A stretch of DNA of 64,000 bases from Hortaea werneckii (Eukaryota > Ascomycota > Dothideomycetes > Mycosphaerellales > Teratosphaeriaceae). Position 1 is the first letter of the stretch. Each line of letters opens with the position of its first letter. Location: positions 186,001 to 250,000 of the forward strand of contig JBAOKB010000058.1 in the NCBI GenBank assembly GCA_037044905.1. Reading direction: 5' to 3'. The translations under genes were made by a program, and so were the position numbers. The notes under the pieces were generated by a model. The model made no database searches, was not told the DNA's origin, and was given only the letters and a program-made list of their open reading frames with translations. Below are positions 1 to 10,772 of the stretch, piece by piece.

Positions 1-245
1 GTTCGCCCTTCGCCAGACGCAAATGACATATGTGGTTGCTAGCTGGTAGGCCCTCCCCTGGGGTCCAGAGGCGAATGGTCCCAAAATGGGCATATAATAA
101 TACCTTTAGCCTCTGCGCGCAATGAGGACGAGTCGCTTCTGATATTCTCTGCCATAGCATTCCTTTGTGAAAGTCAACTTCTTCCAAAGCCGTACATCTA
201 TTTGCTCACATTTCTGTCTAACACCCATTATAAACAACCAGCAAT

Positions 246-1114
246 ATGTCTCCACGTTCTTTCGCTATTACGCTTCTCAGCGCGCCCCTCCTTGCCCTCG
301 CGCAGAATGCCTTCAAGATCCCTGAAGCAGGCCTCTCCGCCACTGGTGGCCAGCCTCTGGACCTCCAGTGGAACCCTACGACCGATGGAACCGTCACTCT
401 GATTTTGAGGAGCGGTAGCAGCAACAACCTGAACGAAGGCACTGTCATCGCCAGTAAGTCATTCACGCTAATATGACCAGCCTATCCGAACATGGTGTCT
501 AACAAGTCGCAGACTCCATCGAGAACAGTGGCTCCTACACTTGGACTCCTTCCAACGACCTCACGCGCGGCTCCGACTACACGGTGGAAATTGTCTCAGA
601 CGAAGACCCTTCCGTGACCAACTACACGCCATACTTTGTGCTCGACACCGACACCACCGTGGCCAAGAGCACCTCCGAGGTAAGCCTGGGCGCAACCTCC
701 GCTGCACCGGACCTCTCGACCGCGAGCCCGACAGGCTCAGCCACTAGTCTGCTGGACACCACCGCCACCAGCGACTCCGAGTCCACCAGCGCCGCCACCA
801 CCACCGATGAATCCTCATCCCAGACCACCAGCATGCCCTCCTCCGGCACCTCCTCGGGCAACATGATGATGACCAGCTCCGGCATGACCATGATGACCGG
901 CACCTCAAGCATGACGACCGGCACCTCCACCAACTCGGACACCTCCACCACCGCCACCTCCTCGGACGCCTCCTCCACTGAGTCCTCGTCCGCCGCGGCT
1001 TCCACCTCAGTCGCCAACCTGAACGACGAGAACGGCGCAGGCGCGCTGAAGATCTCCGGCGCCGCGCTCGCCGGTCTCGCCGCCGCTGTCGCTCTGGGCG
1101 CTTTCGCTTTGTAG
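246..1114 (+). CDS. GPI-anchored Ser/Thr-rich cell wall protein, Kre9/Knh1-like N-terminal domain
   Basis: Two exons, 246-453 and 513-1114, joined across a 59-nt GT-AG intron; 269 aa. The start ATG is followed by a signal peptide ending at about residue 19 (LLALAQ). Residues about 20-115 resemble the fungal Kre9/Knh1-type Ig-like domain of extracellular matrix proteins (segments such as LDLQWNPTTDGTVTLILR and SGSYTWTPSNDL). Then comes a long Ser/Thr-rich stalk with Met-rich patches, likely O-mannosylated, and a C-terminal hydrophobic tail (about 20 residues, Ala/Leu/Gly) typical of a GPI-attachment signal. It is expected at the plasma membrane or wall. The domain assignment rests on general pattern; the precise wall function is unknown. 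Confidence 0.85.
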
Positions 1115-1962
1115 ATTGACTTTTCCTTCATCGATCCGGCTGGGAAAATCCCATTTGTGGGGAAATGCACTCAAAGCTGAGCTGTTCCAGGGAATTGGGA
1201 AGAAAGGCTTGTATAAGTCCTTGACGGGGATGGGGTTGTCCGAAGGGCACTTGTAAGCTGATTGCGATCAAAAGGAAACGAAAAAAAAAAAAAAAAAAAA
1301 AAAAGGAAAAAAAGAAAAAGAGGAAAGAAAAAGAAAGAAAGAAACGGAAGGAGATGAGAGGAGATGAGAGGAGAGGGAGAAGAAACCCCCAACGATACCC
1401 AAAGAGAGTAAGGATTGTACTATTACCAATCTAAATCCATTGACATCCCCCTCCCCACGATTTCCTTTTTCCTTCTTCCTTTCCTTTCCCTGGCCCCCCC
1501 CCCCCCCCCCCCAAAAATTCACCCGGCAAACTATCACCCACTCTGCAGAGAAGAGCTCGTACGATCGTGCGTTTGTTGCTAAGCCGGGCTGCCTGCGCGT
1601 AGCCGCTCACCCACCAGCGGCGCCCGTTTGCATGACGAACGCATTCCGTCCCCTTCATCGCCGATCCCGCTTTGGGGAGGGGAGGATTCACTATCACATG
1701 CAAAGCGTGAAGGGAAGAAAGTGGCAAGTCCGCAGGTGAAGGTTCCGTTGTTTGCCGTCGGATTTCTTGTCAGAGACGTGCTGCGTTTGCTACTGCGACG
1801 ACTCACTCTCTCTCTCGCTTGTCATCAACCGCCTTTTCCTCTTATAAGGGTTCAGCTTCGGTTGGAGATCGTGAGGACTCGACAATAATTGTTTGGAAGA
1901 CGGACTCGCGCGATTTGCAGCTGCTGTTCGTGGACCTACGAGACTGATACGAGGAGCTCAAG
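1115..1962. other. Intergenic region with homopurine tract and poly-C run
   Basis: No gene seen. Positions 1280-1384 are almost pure purine on the + strand, including a 24-A run (1281-1304) and GAGATGA-type repeats, probably the 3' flank of the upstream gene. A run of 19 C lies at 1494-1512. The last 150 bases are the likely promoter/5' leader of the next gene. Confidence 0.6.
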
Positions 1963-2530
1963 ATGGCGAAGAAGAAGAGCAAAGCCCAGCGCAACGCTGC
2001 TGCTGTACAGCATTTCAACATGAACTACGGCGTTGACGAGACGAAGCTGCAGGGGTGTAAGTATGATGCTGCAGGGCTTTTTATCCTGACTCTCTTCCTT
2101 TCTTGGAAAGCTAACGACGGGGACTCCCAGGGCAACGCCTCTGCGAGGACGTCGGGATCACTCCACAAGACTCGGTCACGCAATGCAAAAAGGTACGCCA
2201 TTTCTCCAAACTTTCCCTTCCATTTTTCTCACTCGGTCATCCGTCCCATTCCCATATCACACCCTCACTCACATCGAAGTCTCCTCGGCTTTCCCTCTAC
2301 TCTCACAAAAGACTAACCTCAATTAGGCCCTCAAGACGACCTTCGTGAACATCCATGACCTCGTCGCTGCAAAGCAACAAGGCAAGATACCGCAGCGCTT
2401 CCCCACGCGAAAAGCACTCCGCGATTACATCGTTGCCACGAATAAGTGGTTTTCTAAGAAAGTGGCGAAGGAGAATAGGTTTCTGAAGGCGCTGTTGATT
2501 GAGGTCTGGGGATTCGGAGGGGTGGATTAG
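1963..2530 (+). CDS. Small conserved fungal protein of unknown function
   Basis: Three exons: 1963-2056, 2131-2192 and 2327-2530; 119 aa. The introns have GTAAGT/CAG and GTACGC/TAG ends, with a CTAAC branch site before the second acceptor. The N-terminus is lysine-rich (MAKKKSKAQRNAAA), followed by a compact core including WQRLCEDVGITPQDS, CKKALKTTFVNIHDL and a C-terminal helix ending KALLIEVWGFGGVD. Small proteins with a basic start and a W-Q-R-L-C core are widespread hypothetical proteins in Pezizomycotina. The spliced reading restores one continuous frame, which supports the model. No function can be assigned from sequence. Confidence 0.82.
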
Positions 2531-3008
2531 GATGGATTGAAGGGAATCAAGGCATCGGAGCGAGAGAGAGGGGGGAACTATAGATAAGGGTCGGGTGACA
2601 GAGACTTGGATTGGAAGGTCTTGGAGCAAGGGAAAGAAGAGAACGATGATGGGTGATTGCTCCAATGTTTACCAGGAATCTGGAATATGATGAAGGACTT
2701 CCTCCCGTTGCGAGTTTCAAAAGAAAAGATCATGCGGAACCCACAATGCAAGATTCACACCGAGATAGCAGGCCGCGAAAGAGGAAATAGCAGGATCATT
2801 TACACATGGTATCTTGCGCTGGGCTAAAGCACTCAGGAAATCGCAATTTCTGCCTGCTATTCAAGACAGAAAAAACCAAGGGTATTAATATACACACTTC
2901 GCCTCTACAGCAAAGGCAGGGTCCCCTCCCCTTTCAAAGCCTCCGCAAAAGAAGCTGGGAGCGCCTAATTGCGAAGGGAGCTCCTCCACCATCTGCCAAG
3001 AACGACTT
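2531..3008. other. Convergent intergenic region
   Basis: This is the 3' flank shared by the small gene on the + strand and VPS10 on the - strand. No further gene or structured element is seen. Confidence 0.6.
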
Positions 3009-6000
3009 CTACACCTCATCATCGCTTTCCTCGCCCAGCAACTCGCCTTCATCCGGGTCGACGACGGCATAGTCGCCCCTGCCGCGGGAGAAACAGCTCC
3101 TGCTCGTGTAAGGCCGACTATAGCCACCGGCGCGGTCCCGGCCCAGCCTCGTACTGACAGTGCGCCAGAGACTATTGGCCACCATAGGCAGAGCGGCAAC
3201 GACCGCGACGACTCCTGACAGAGCCATGACGGGGTACTTGATCCAGGGGGCGTCACGATCAAAGGCGCCCCCATAGCCACCACCACCACCCAAGCCTATG
3301 GAGGGGGTATCGCCACCGAGCTGGATGCGGCCGAACTTGCCATCCCAATTCTTCCACACCCAGTAGCCCACGCCCGCTGCGGCCGCGATGGGGATAACGA
3401 TAGCGAAGAACAGACCCGCGCCGCTAATGCCATGCTTCCTCTCGAACTCGGCCTCCTTACCCGGACACGGGCTGACGCGGCTCGTATAATCCAGCTCCTG
3501 GCCACCCTGGCAAGTCGTGAGCGGGATGCGACGGTAGCCCGTGACGTCGAAGTACTCATCGACGCCGTCGTTCTTGCACTGGTCCTGGGGGTTCGGGGGC
3601 GAGAGGCCCGGGACCAGGGCGCAGGAGCCATCGGTCTGCTTCTCGTAGTTGTAGTCGCATTCGAAGTCGCGGCGGGTACAGGTGCAGTTCCGGGCGATCG
3701 AGTGCAAGTGCTGGATCTCGCGGCCGTTGTAGCAGTTGGCGTCTAGCTTCTTGCGGTGGTACTGTGCGACGTGGCCGAAGAGACAGTTGTCGTCGCTCAG
3801 CGGGTGCTTAGGCTCCCAGAGATCGTAATCTTTACTCTGGCCTTCGGCGCCGGGACGGTCAGGGCTTTCGCAGGGTGTGCTCCGCTCTTCTAGACCGGTG
3901 AAGTCTAGGTTGACAGATGCAAGCTCGCCTTTGATCTTGCCCCACAGGAGGAACCTCCTACTTGTGTCCGACGGCACGGTGGTGATGTCTTCTACTTGCA
4001 TGGATGACTCGGTGAAAGCGAATCGCTCCCAGGTGACGCCCTCGTTGAGGGAGTAGAGCACGCTATCGGTTGGCTCGTCCTCCTTGACGATGACCAAGAT
4101 CGAGCCTTGATCACCGAACTCCCACATCCAGTTGCCTTCCGCAATCTGCGTCCACGTCACGCCACCGTCTCTGGTGGCAAATGTATCGGCCTCCTTCTTC
4201 GCGCCCAAAAATTGTCCGACATTGCCAGTCGCGATCATCAAGCCTACCGCGCTGGGGCTAGAGAACGTATCCCTAGGATCCTTACGCTCAGTGTATCCAT
4301 GCAGATGAAGACTGCACTTCTCGATCCCGCCTTTACACTTGAAGTTTTTCCCATTGACGTTCTTCTCTGGCTTCGGAATAAGCGCCCAGTCCGCGCCATC
4401 GTTGTGCGTGATATAGGTTTTCAACTTCTTCATCTTGCCGTTGTCGGCTTCTTTGGGGTTCGCAACGCGGTTCACAACCGCTACACCCTCTAGTCCTTGC
4501 ATCTTCTCGAAGTCGACGTAGCCTGGACTGTTCCTGTTCACCTCGCCTACTGATAGGACGTAGCTTGTGCCGTTGGAGTTGGACTTGACGATTGAGCCGT
4601 ACTCGCTGTCCATCTGGTTGTTGACTGTAACATGCAAGAACACCGCGTGAGTGCTTGAATCCAGTACCGTATAAGCCTGCTGATGTGGGACCTTAAAATT
4701 AGTCGGGAACTTGGCGTCAGCGAACATTTGTCCGTCGATGCTGGTGTCGACCTTCAAGCTCTTTTCATCCGAGTCCCGCAATGCCACGACGATGTATTCC
4801 GCCATAGTTGCAAAGTTAATGACATCCCTCTTCAGTTCCTTCTTGTGCTCGAACCAGTCATCGCTACTGAATAGGCTAATAGGTGCAGCCGAATCCTCAG
4901 ACTCATACTGTTCGCAGAAGATAAGCTGGTCCGACTCCGGTCGGTCCTCGCGATATACGAATTGACACTTTCGTACGCTGCGGAGCAACGTCTCCCAGTC
5001 ATCACCACCTTTTGTCGATACGTGTGCAATGGTCTGATCCTTCGCATGGCCGGTCCAGATGAGCCAATCTTTCTGCGTGGGATGGAACTGTAGAATCTGA
5101 AGGTGGTCTTGGTTAGGCTTTTCGGGTGCATCGAAGGAATGCCACTTGTCTCCTCGGTTCTGGGAATAAAAGACTGTCTTTGACGGGGTGACTAGATAGA
5201 CCACGTCGTTGAGGTACTGGTGAGGATAAATAGCCACGACCTCTTCGCCGTCAGTATCGATCTTTTCCCATTTAAAGCCGTGGTCCCGGGAAAGCCAGGC
5301 GTCGCGGCGGTCTGTCCGCATGATGACGGTCTCGTCCGTCCCACTGCAGTCAGGACAGCGCTCAAGATAATAATACTCCGCAAAGCGTTCGCCCTTGAAA
5401 TGTGTAACCTCACTGGCGATCTTTCCAGAAGGACGACTTTCTTCGGGCGCCTTGTCGCAGTCACGCTCAACAGGCTCATCCAGCTTCTCGCCACCTTCTT
5501 TCGTACATGTGTTGCCAGGGATCAACCTGTAACCAGACGACCCCATAAACTTCTTCTCGCCGTCCTTGCAAGCTCCACTGGGAGCCTTAATCGGCCCGGA
5601 ACTGACACACTTCTTCTTATCAGCGTCCCAGGTGAAATTGTTCTCATAGTCGCACTCGAAATCAACTTCTTTACACTTGCAGTCCTCCATCTTCGGAACG
5701 GGATCCTTGAACTCTTCGTCAACAAAGCATTCAGCATCCGCCTTTCGACGTCGGAACATCTGCGTATGGCCCATGATACAGCTCGGCTCTCCATCTTCGT
5801 CGACACGAGCATACCATTGCTCGAAGTCGTCCTTCTTGCACTGCTTTTCATGCAAGCCTTCAAAGTTTATTGAGTAGACGAAATGCTGAAGCTTGCTGCC
5901 CTTTCCCTTCGTTGCCGAAAGCAAGAACTTCAGGCTCGTCGAATCGGGTGTAGTGGTGAGGCCAGTGGGCTTGATCTTGCCCTTGATGTCCAGATCGCTG

Positions 6001-7454
6001 AGTTCCATGCTTGACCAATCCTTGCCGTGGTTGAGCGACCATTTGATCTCATCGGTTTCCTCGTCCTCAATCGCCACAAGAATAGCGCCCTGGTCACCAA
6101 ACTCATACAGATGCGGCCGGCTCAGCGCCTTCATCCAAGTCAGTCCTGCATCGTCTGATACAAAAAGGTCACCCTCATCGTAAGCTTTCAAATGCTTTCC
6201 AGTATTGCCCACGCCCATCACAATCCCTGGAGCTGGACTCGAGAATATCCGGCCCATGTTCCTCTGGTTCGTCACTGAATGTAGATGCAGATCCTTATCG
6301 TCTACCTTCATTGGCTGCCACGTCCGTCCGTCATCGAAGGAGATCTGAGTCCTGATCTTCTTGTCTGCCAGCCACTTCTTCTCCACATCCTCCCAATTGT
6401 CTACTGTGTTGACCATGACGATACCCTGAATGTTCTGGATCTTTTCGAAGTCGACGAAACCATGCATGTTGCGATTTGTGTGCTCGATGTTCTTCGTGAA
6501 GAAAGTCCCGTTCGAGTTGCTCGTCAACAATACGCCCATTGGCACGCTCGGCTTGGTGGTGAGCACGTCGACCTGCATGCTGTAGTTTGTCGATTCGAGC
6601 AAGGTGTATGCATCCTCTTCCAGCTTGTGCTCTCCAAATTCCGCGCGATGCCAGTGTTTCGCGTCGGCAGTGACGAACATAGCGAGCTCCCGTGTGTTCT
6701 CACTTTTGGCCGCCGCGACGAGGTAGCTCTTGACTGAGGCAACGTTCATTATGCCGCTGACAGGCCTTCCATCCTCGGTCATCGCAGGCTCGACCCCGTC
6801 TGTTTCAAAGAAGTCTGATGATAGAAGCAGCTTATAGTCACTGGACCAGGGGGAGAATGTGCCCTGAACCACGCATAGAATGTCGTCCTCGTCCGTCTGC
6901 AACAGATCGGTGCTCTTGGCCCATAAGCAGCTCATGGCGTCATCCAAGAGCAGCTTCGGTTTCGAATCAAACCCATCCAGGGTGTAGTATGCGCTCTCCT
7001 TGCATTCGAAGCTTTGACAGGAGGCAGTCAAGACAATTAGGCGCTCAGGATCGGTTGCATGGAACGCAATCGGGGGTCGGGCAAGTGTCGGTGGCTCAGG
7101 TATCTCAAAGGCTTTCCAGCTCTTCCCCTGGTCCCGAGTGATCCAATGCTTCTTGTTCATGCCCAGCACAATCGCCATCTGGTTGTTCCACGGGTGATTG
7201 ATCACCTCCAGCACCTCTCCCTTCTTGACATCCTCCAGCGGCGCCCAATGCACACCAGCATCTTCCGAACGGTATGCTATCCTCTCCGAAGTATCCGTCA
7301 CCAGTACTACATCGCTATCCTCAAAGTAGAACAAGTTCTGGGGGGAGTCGAACTTGGTCTCCTCGACGCTCGGTTTGTCCTTCTTTTTGGCAGACACGGT
7401 CAGCGCGAGGAGCGCGACCAGTATCCCCAGTATCCGGGCCATGCTCATATGCAT
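3009..7454 (-). CDS. VPS10: Vacuolar protein sorting receptor Vps10 (sortilin family)
   Basis: Intron-less, 1481 aa, the usual length for Pezizomycotina Vps10. It is a late-Golgi receptor that carries soluble vacuolar hydrolases to the endosome. A signal peptide (residues about 1-22) is followed by two VPS10 domains, roughly 45-690 and 700-1335. Both contain BNR-like motifs (for example SFDDGRTW and SLNHGKDW) and end in Cys-rich 10CC-type modules (C-x-C pairs such as CKCKEVDFECDY and CTCTRRDFECDY). Transmembrane segments lie at about 1345-1367 and 1407-1430; two predicted segments are also usual for fungal orthologues. The tail is acidic and holds a dileucine-type signal (DEGELL). In-frame Met codons at 7454, 7448 and 7442 are all possible starts; the last (MARILGIL) gives the cleanest signal peptide. 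Confidence 0.96.
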   Translation of the reverse strand: MHMSMARILGILVALLALTVSAKKKDKPSVEETKFDSPQNLFYFEDSDVVLVTDTSERIAYRSEDAGVHWAPLEDVKKGEVLEVINHPWNNQMAIVLGMNKKHWITRDQGKSWKAFEIPEPPTLARPPIAFHATDPERLIVLTASCQSFECKESAYYTLDGFDSKPKLLLDDAMSCLWAKSTDLLQTDEDDILCVVQGTFSPWSSDYKLLLSSDFFETDGVEPAMTEDGRPVSGIMNVASVKSYLVAAAKSENTRELAMFVTADAKHWHRAEFGEHKLEEDAYTLLESTNYSMQVDVLTTKPSVPMGVLLTSNSNGTFFTKNIEHTNRNMHGFVDFEKIQNIQGIVMVNTVDNWEDVEKKWLADKKIRTQISFDDGRTWQPMKVDDKDLHLHSVTNQRNMGRIFSSPAPGIVMGVGNTGKHLKAYDEGDLFVSDDAGLTWMKALSRPHLYEFGDQGAILVAIEDEETDEIKWSLNHGKDWSSMELSDLDIKGKIKPTGLTTTPDSTSLKFLLSATKGKGSKLQHFVYSINFEGLHEKQCKKDDFEQWYARVDEDGEPSCIMGHTQMFRRRKADAECFVDEEFKDPVPKMEDCKCKEVDFECDYENNFTWDADKKKCVSSGPIKAPSGACKDGEKKFMGSSGYRLIPGNTCTKEGGEKLDEPVERDCDKAPEESRPSGKIASEVTHFKGERFAEYYYLERCPDCSGTDETVIMRTDRRDAWLSRDHGFKWEKIDTDGEEVVAIYPHQYLNDVVYLVTPSKTVFYSQNRGDKWHSFDAPEKPNQDHLQILQFHPTQKDWLIWTGHAKDQTIAHVSTKGGDDWETLLRSVRKCQFVYREDRPESDQLIFCEQYESEDSAAPISLFSSDDWFEHKKELKRDVINFATMAEYIVVALRDSDEKSLKVDTSIDGQMFADAKFPTNFKVPHQQAYTVLDSSTHAVFLHVTVNNQMDSEYGSIVKSNSNGTSYVLSVGEVNRNSPGYVDFEKMQGLEGVAVVNRVANPKEADNGKMKKLKTYITHNDGADWALIPKPEKNVNGKNFKCKGGIEKCSLHLHGYTERKDPRDTFSSPSAVGLMIATGNVGQFLGAKKEADTFATRDGGVTWTQIAEGNWMWEFGDQGSILVIVKEDEPTDSVLYSLNEGVTWERFAFTESSMQVEDITTVPSDTSRRFLLWGKIKGELASVNLDFTGLEERSTPCESPDRPGAEGQSKDYDLWEPKHPLSDDNCLFGHVAQYHRKKLDANCYNGREIQHLHSIARNCTCTRRDFECDYNYEKQTDGSCALVPGLSPPNPQDQCKNDGVDEYFDVTGYRRIPLTTCQGGQELDYTSRVSPCPGKEAEFERKHGISGAGLFFAIVIPIAAAAGVGYWVWKNWDGKFGRIQLGGDTPSIGLGGGGGYGGAFDRDAPWIKYPVMALSGVVAVVAALPMVANSLWRTVSTRLGRDRAGGYSRPYTSRSCFSRGRGDYAVVDPDEGELLGEESDDEV

Positions 7455-10400
7455 GGTTGACTGCGGTGCTCATCCGAGCGAGGTTGATGAGATAGGGAAA
7501 GGCTATCTGGCGCCTCCCAGCTGTCTCCCAGCGCTGATGACGCCTCTAGCGAGCTGACGCGACAGAGCCGACGTTCGGCCGAGGCCCTGCTGGAGTGCTC
7601 TGTCTCTCCAGCTCACCATCCATCACACCGATACTCAATCCTACGAGTACTTTGCCTACCTTACTTTTCGTCACCCATGACTCCTATATTTAGAGGCGAG
7701 AACAGCCGCAAGTCTGTCAGGATTAAATTGCCACCGGCGCGTTGAAACTCTTCGGGTCACAAGTTCCAACGAAGCCATTGCGAAGCTCCAGATAGAGAGT
7801 TGCTCGACGACGACAACAACAACTCGCATTTCAATCGAAAACTAGTTTCCAGGGTCATGCCGGCAACATCTGAAACACTGTCTATTCGTTTTAGACGATG
7901 TTCATCAACATGCCAGCACGACTTGTCACAGCCCGTCATCTACTCGTCTTTCCTTTCACCAACACGATCCTTCAGCAATAGGCATTTCGCTTCACTGCTG
8001 AGAGGTATGTGCATCCGTCCAATGCTAAGTGAGCAGCGGCAATTACGAGTCCTATGAAGGATTCTGCTTGGTCTTTGCCTACCTTCGCTTTGGAGTAAGA
8101 AGATGAGGCTGGCATAATCGCCACCTTTATGATCGATATAGTGTCTCTCATAGTTTAGGCATCTGTGGTGGAAGACGTGTGCGACTTCCAGGTCACTACA
8201 AAGTCGCAAGGCGGCCTGCGTCGCCCTAAACACGGGCAACACGTATGATCGACAACGCCTTAGCATCCTGCAATGGTCTGGTACAGGAGGTTTGGTACTG
8301 CTTGCAGGAGCCTTTTATTGCTTCCCAAGCCAGGTCATGGGTGCTAAAGAAAGTCGCGTTTTCGGCAGGGTTCATTGTCGCGTGTGATTATCCGTGGTTC
8401 TGTTTATCCGCGACTCAAGATGACCGGCGCATCGTTTCTGCGGGAATTGCATGGTCCGTCGCCCTGATTTCTTTCATGTTGTTTGATTGCTAGTGGGCGC
8501 CGTCACGGGCCGCCTTGTCGACAGTCTCCTCGACACTCCAAGCCGTCAGGGCCATGATCAATATAATATGGTATATGTAGTTATGGCAAATAGATGACCT
8601 TTCATCCAAACAGCCGGGTCATGACGGGAGCTCCTGCAATGTCCTATATTGCCAATCTTGGGAATAAACGTCGCATCCAGACTAGACTGTAGACTGCCTA
8701 CTCCAGCATGATGGATCAAGTATAAGAAGTGATCTAGATGCGGAGGTATAGAACGCGAAATATTGCTTCCTAGCCCGACTTCAGATTGCATATGAGGACT
8801 GCTAAATGCTGCTCTCAAGCACATGTGGAATGAATCGACGTCAGCGAATGATTGGAGGCATTCGCGGGTTAGGTTTAGGAGGTGGTTCCGTACATCTCAT
8901 CAAGCTTCATTATTCAGCAGGTTTGAAGTGAAGCTTGTGTGTACAATATGGAGCGCCACCGTGAGCTCGGAAAATTTACTCTCCCTTGCTACAGTAGGCG
9001 CTTGTCGTGGAGACTTGTCATGATCTAGTGAATCTATGTAGGTATTTTTTTTTTTTAAAAAAAAAGGACAAAAAATAGCCTCCAGGCCAATGACAACCTC
9101 AGACGATCCCTGGAGACATCTCTCTTGAACTGGGCGTCGTTGTCATTGCGTATGACCGTCGTCTCATCATGCGGATCTTGTGACATTGAGGCGCGCAAGA
9201 GCCGCACAATGCCCGCAAGCCGGGAAAGGATTCCTCTATACGAGCACGTAAAGTATGATTAGTTTTGGGAAAATTTGACTGACTGTAGCTGGGTCTTATT
9301 GGCAGGACCACACTAAAGCCGGCGGCCCTATTGAACCTAGTTCTATATCATCAACCTTCTATCGCGGCATTTCAATGGCACATCTACAACGGTTTGCTGC
9401 CATTCGCTGTGCCGCTGCAGGCCTTGCATATAGGCTTGCCCTACTATTTTACTCAATGGGTTTTCTCGGCTATTCGTGCAATGCATGCGCCCTAACGCTC
9501 TCAGGCAACGGCGTTCAATGTTAGCATCCAGGATTCGGCCGCCACTTCGTCACGCTCATCTCCGACGTGATACGTGTCTATCGCCCTGAACCCTGCGCCG
9601 CAATGCCAGCGTGCCGCTTGCTCTGCGCCCAACGCATCCTACTGTACTAGTTAACAACCTTGTCCAAGTTGTGGAGGGAGACAGGCAACTCTAGGAGACG
9701 AGTGCAATTTGCTGTGGTTTGATGACTACCCACCTGCATCTCTAGATCCGGGTTGATACTGAGAGACTACTGGACCGCAACATCAAAGGCGGAAAAATTC
9801 GCCGACGGTTTGATTACAGCTGCCAGTGCATCGCACTGCGGGCGTTGATTACCTATCATTACTGTGTATTGCACTTGCGCTCGTTCATCTCGCGTTCGGG
9901 GGTCATTACAGTAGTAGTACTGTACCTCGTACTGTACCGATGATGTACAAGGCCGGGTAGGCGACGGCAAGCCAACAGGGACGGCACTACTGTAGATAGC
10001 TGGCACATCCTGGTGTCCTGCCAATCTGCTCATCCACCTCATCTCCAGAAATCTAGAACCGATCACACCACGCTCGCTGGCACTGTCCATAGGGACGAGC
10101 GTCTGTGCTTCATTCCTGACATGCAGGCTGCAGCGCGACGGTTCGATAATCATGCCTAATCTAACGCTATTATCTAGTCAACGTCGCCTAACCCAATAAC
10201 TCGACAGCTGTGGGCTTGCACGCCGCACTACCGGCCATCGGGTTTTTGCATCAAGGCTGCAATCCCTTCACCCTCTCTCCAACGAAGCCTCCCAAGCGAC
10301 TCCCGGAGCGCCGTCCAAACTCTGTTAGGCAAAACTCAGTTGGACCTATCCCTGGTTTTGCTATACCATAGCAGTGCACCCACATTTTTTTATACGAGCT

Positions 10401-10772
10401 AAAGTATTACGCCCAATAACCCGCAGCCCCCATTCGAGGCCCGCGCTGCCTTCTTGTACCGGCCTTCTGTCGATGAAGCGCCTGATTGCAGGGCACAATA
10501 TGTACGTTTCAGATCTTCATCGCATAATTAAACCTACCCGCAGTCACATGTCATCATTCTCTTTTTCTTCCGCCAGTATTGTCCTGAAGTTTGCTTTTGG
10601 CTGAGCTCATCCCTATTACTGCGCTTGGAGACCTTTGTCGCTGTAGCTGTCCGCGCTTCTACCACCTTCCAGCTTTGCAGCTGCATTTTCTGACCGGAAC
10701 ACTGCTGTTCCCGTGCATGCACGTCTTGATTCGGCCTCACTTGTGCCTGCTGCCGATGACCAAGGTGCCGGC
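7455..10772. other. Gene-poor block of about 3.3 kb
   Basis: No ORF here has convincing codon structure, splice signals or family motifs. Positions 7455-7700 are the VPS10 promoter side. A perfect T-run/A-run palindrome lies at 9044-9066. Short repeats of GTACTGTA type occur around 9910-9945. The last 90 bases before 10773 are open in the frame of the downstream gene, directly after a TTTGCAG acceptor-like site near 10680, so an upstream exon of that gene may end in this block. A small ORF at 8245-8493 is not supported by anything else. Confidence 0.5.

Noticed and set aside
1268..1537. ORFs through the homopurine tract and poly-C run
   Set aside because: Translations are Phe/Ser- or Gly/Lys-only low complexity, produced by the homopolymer tracts.
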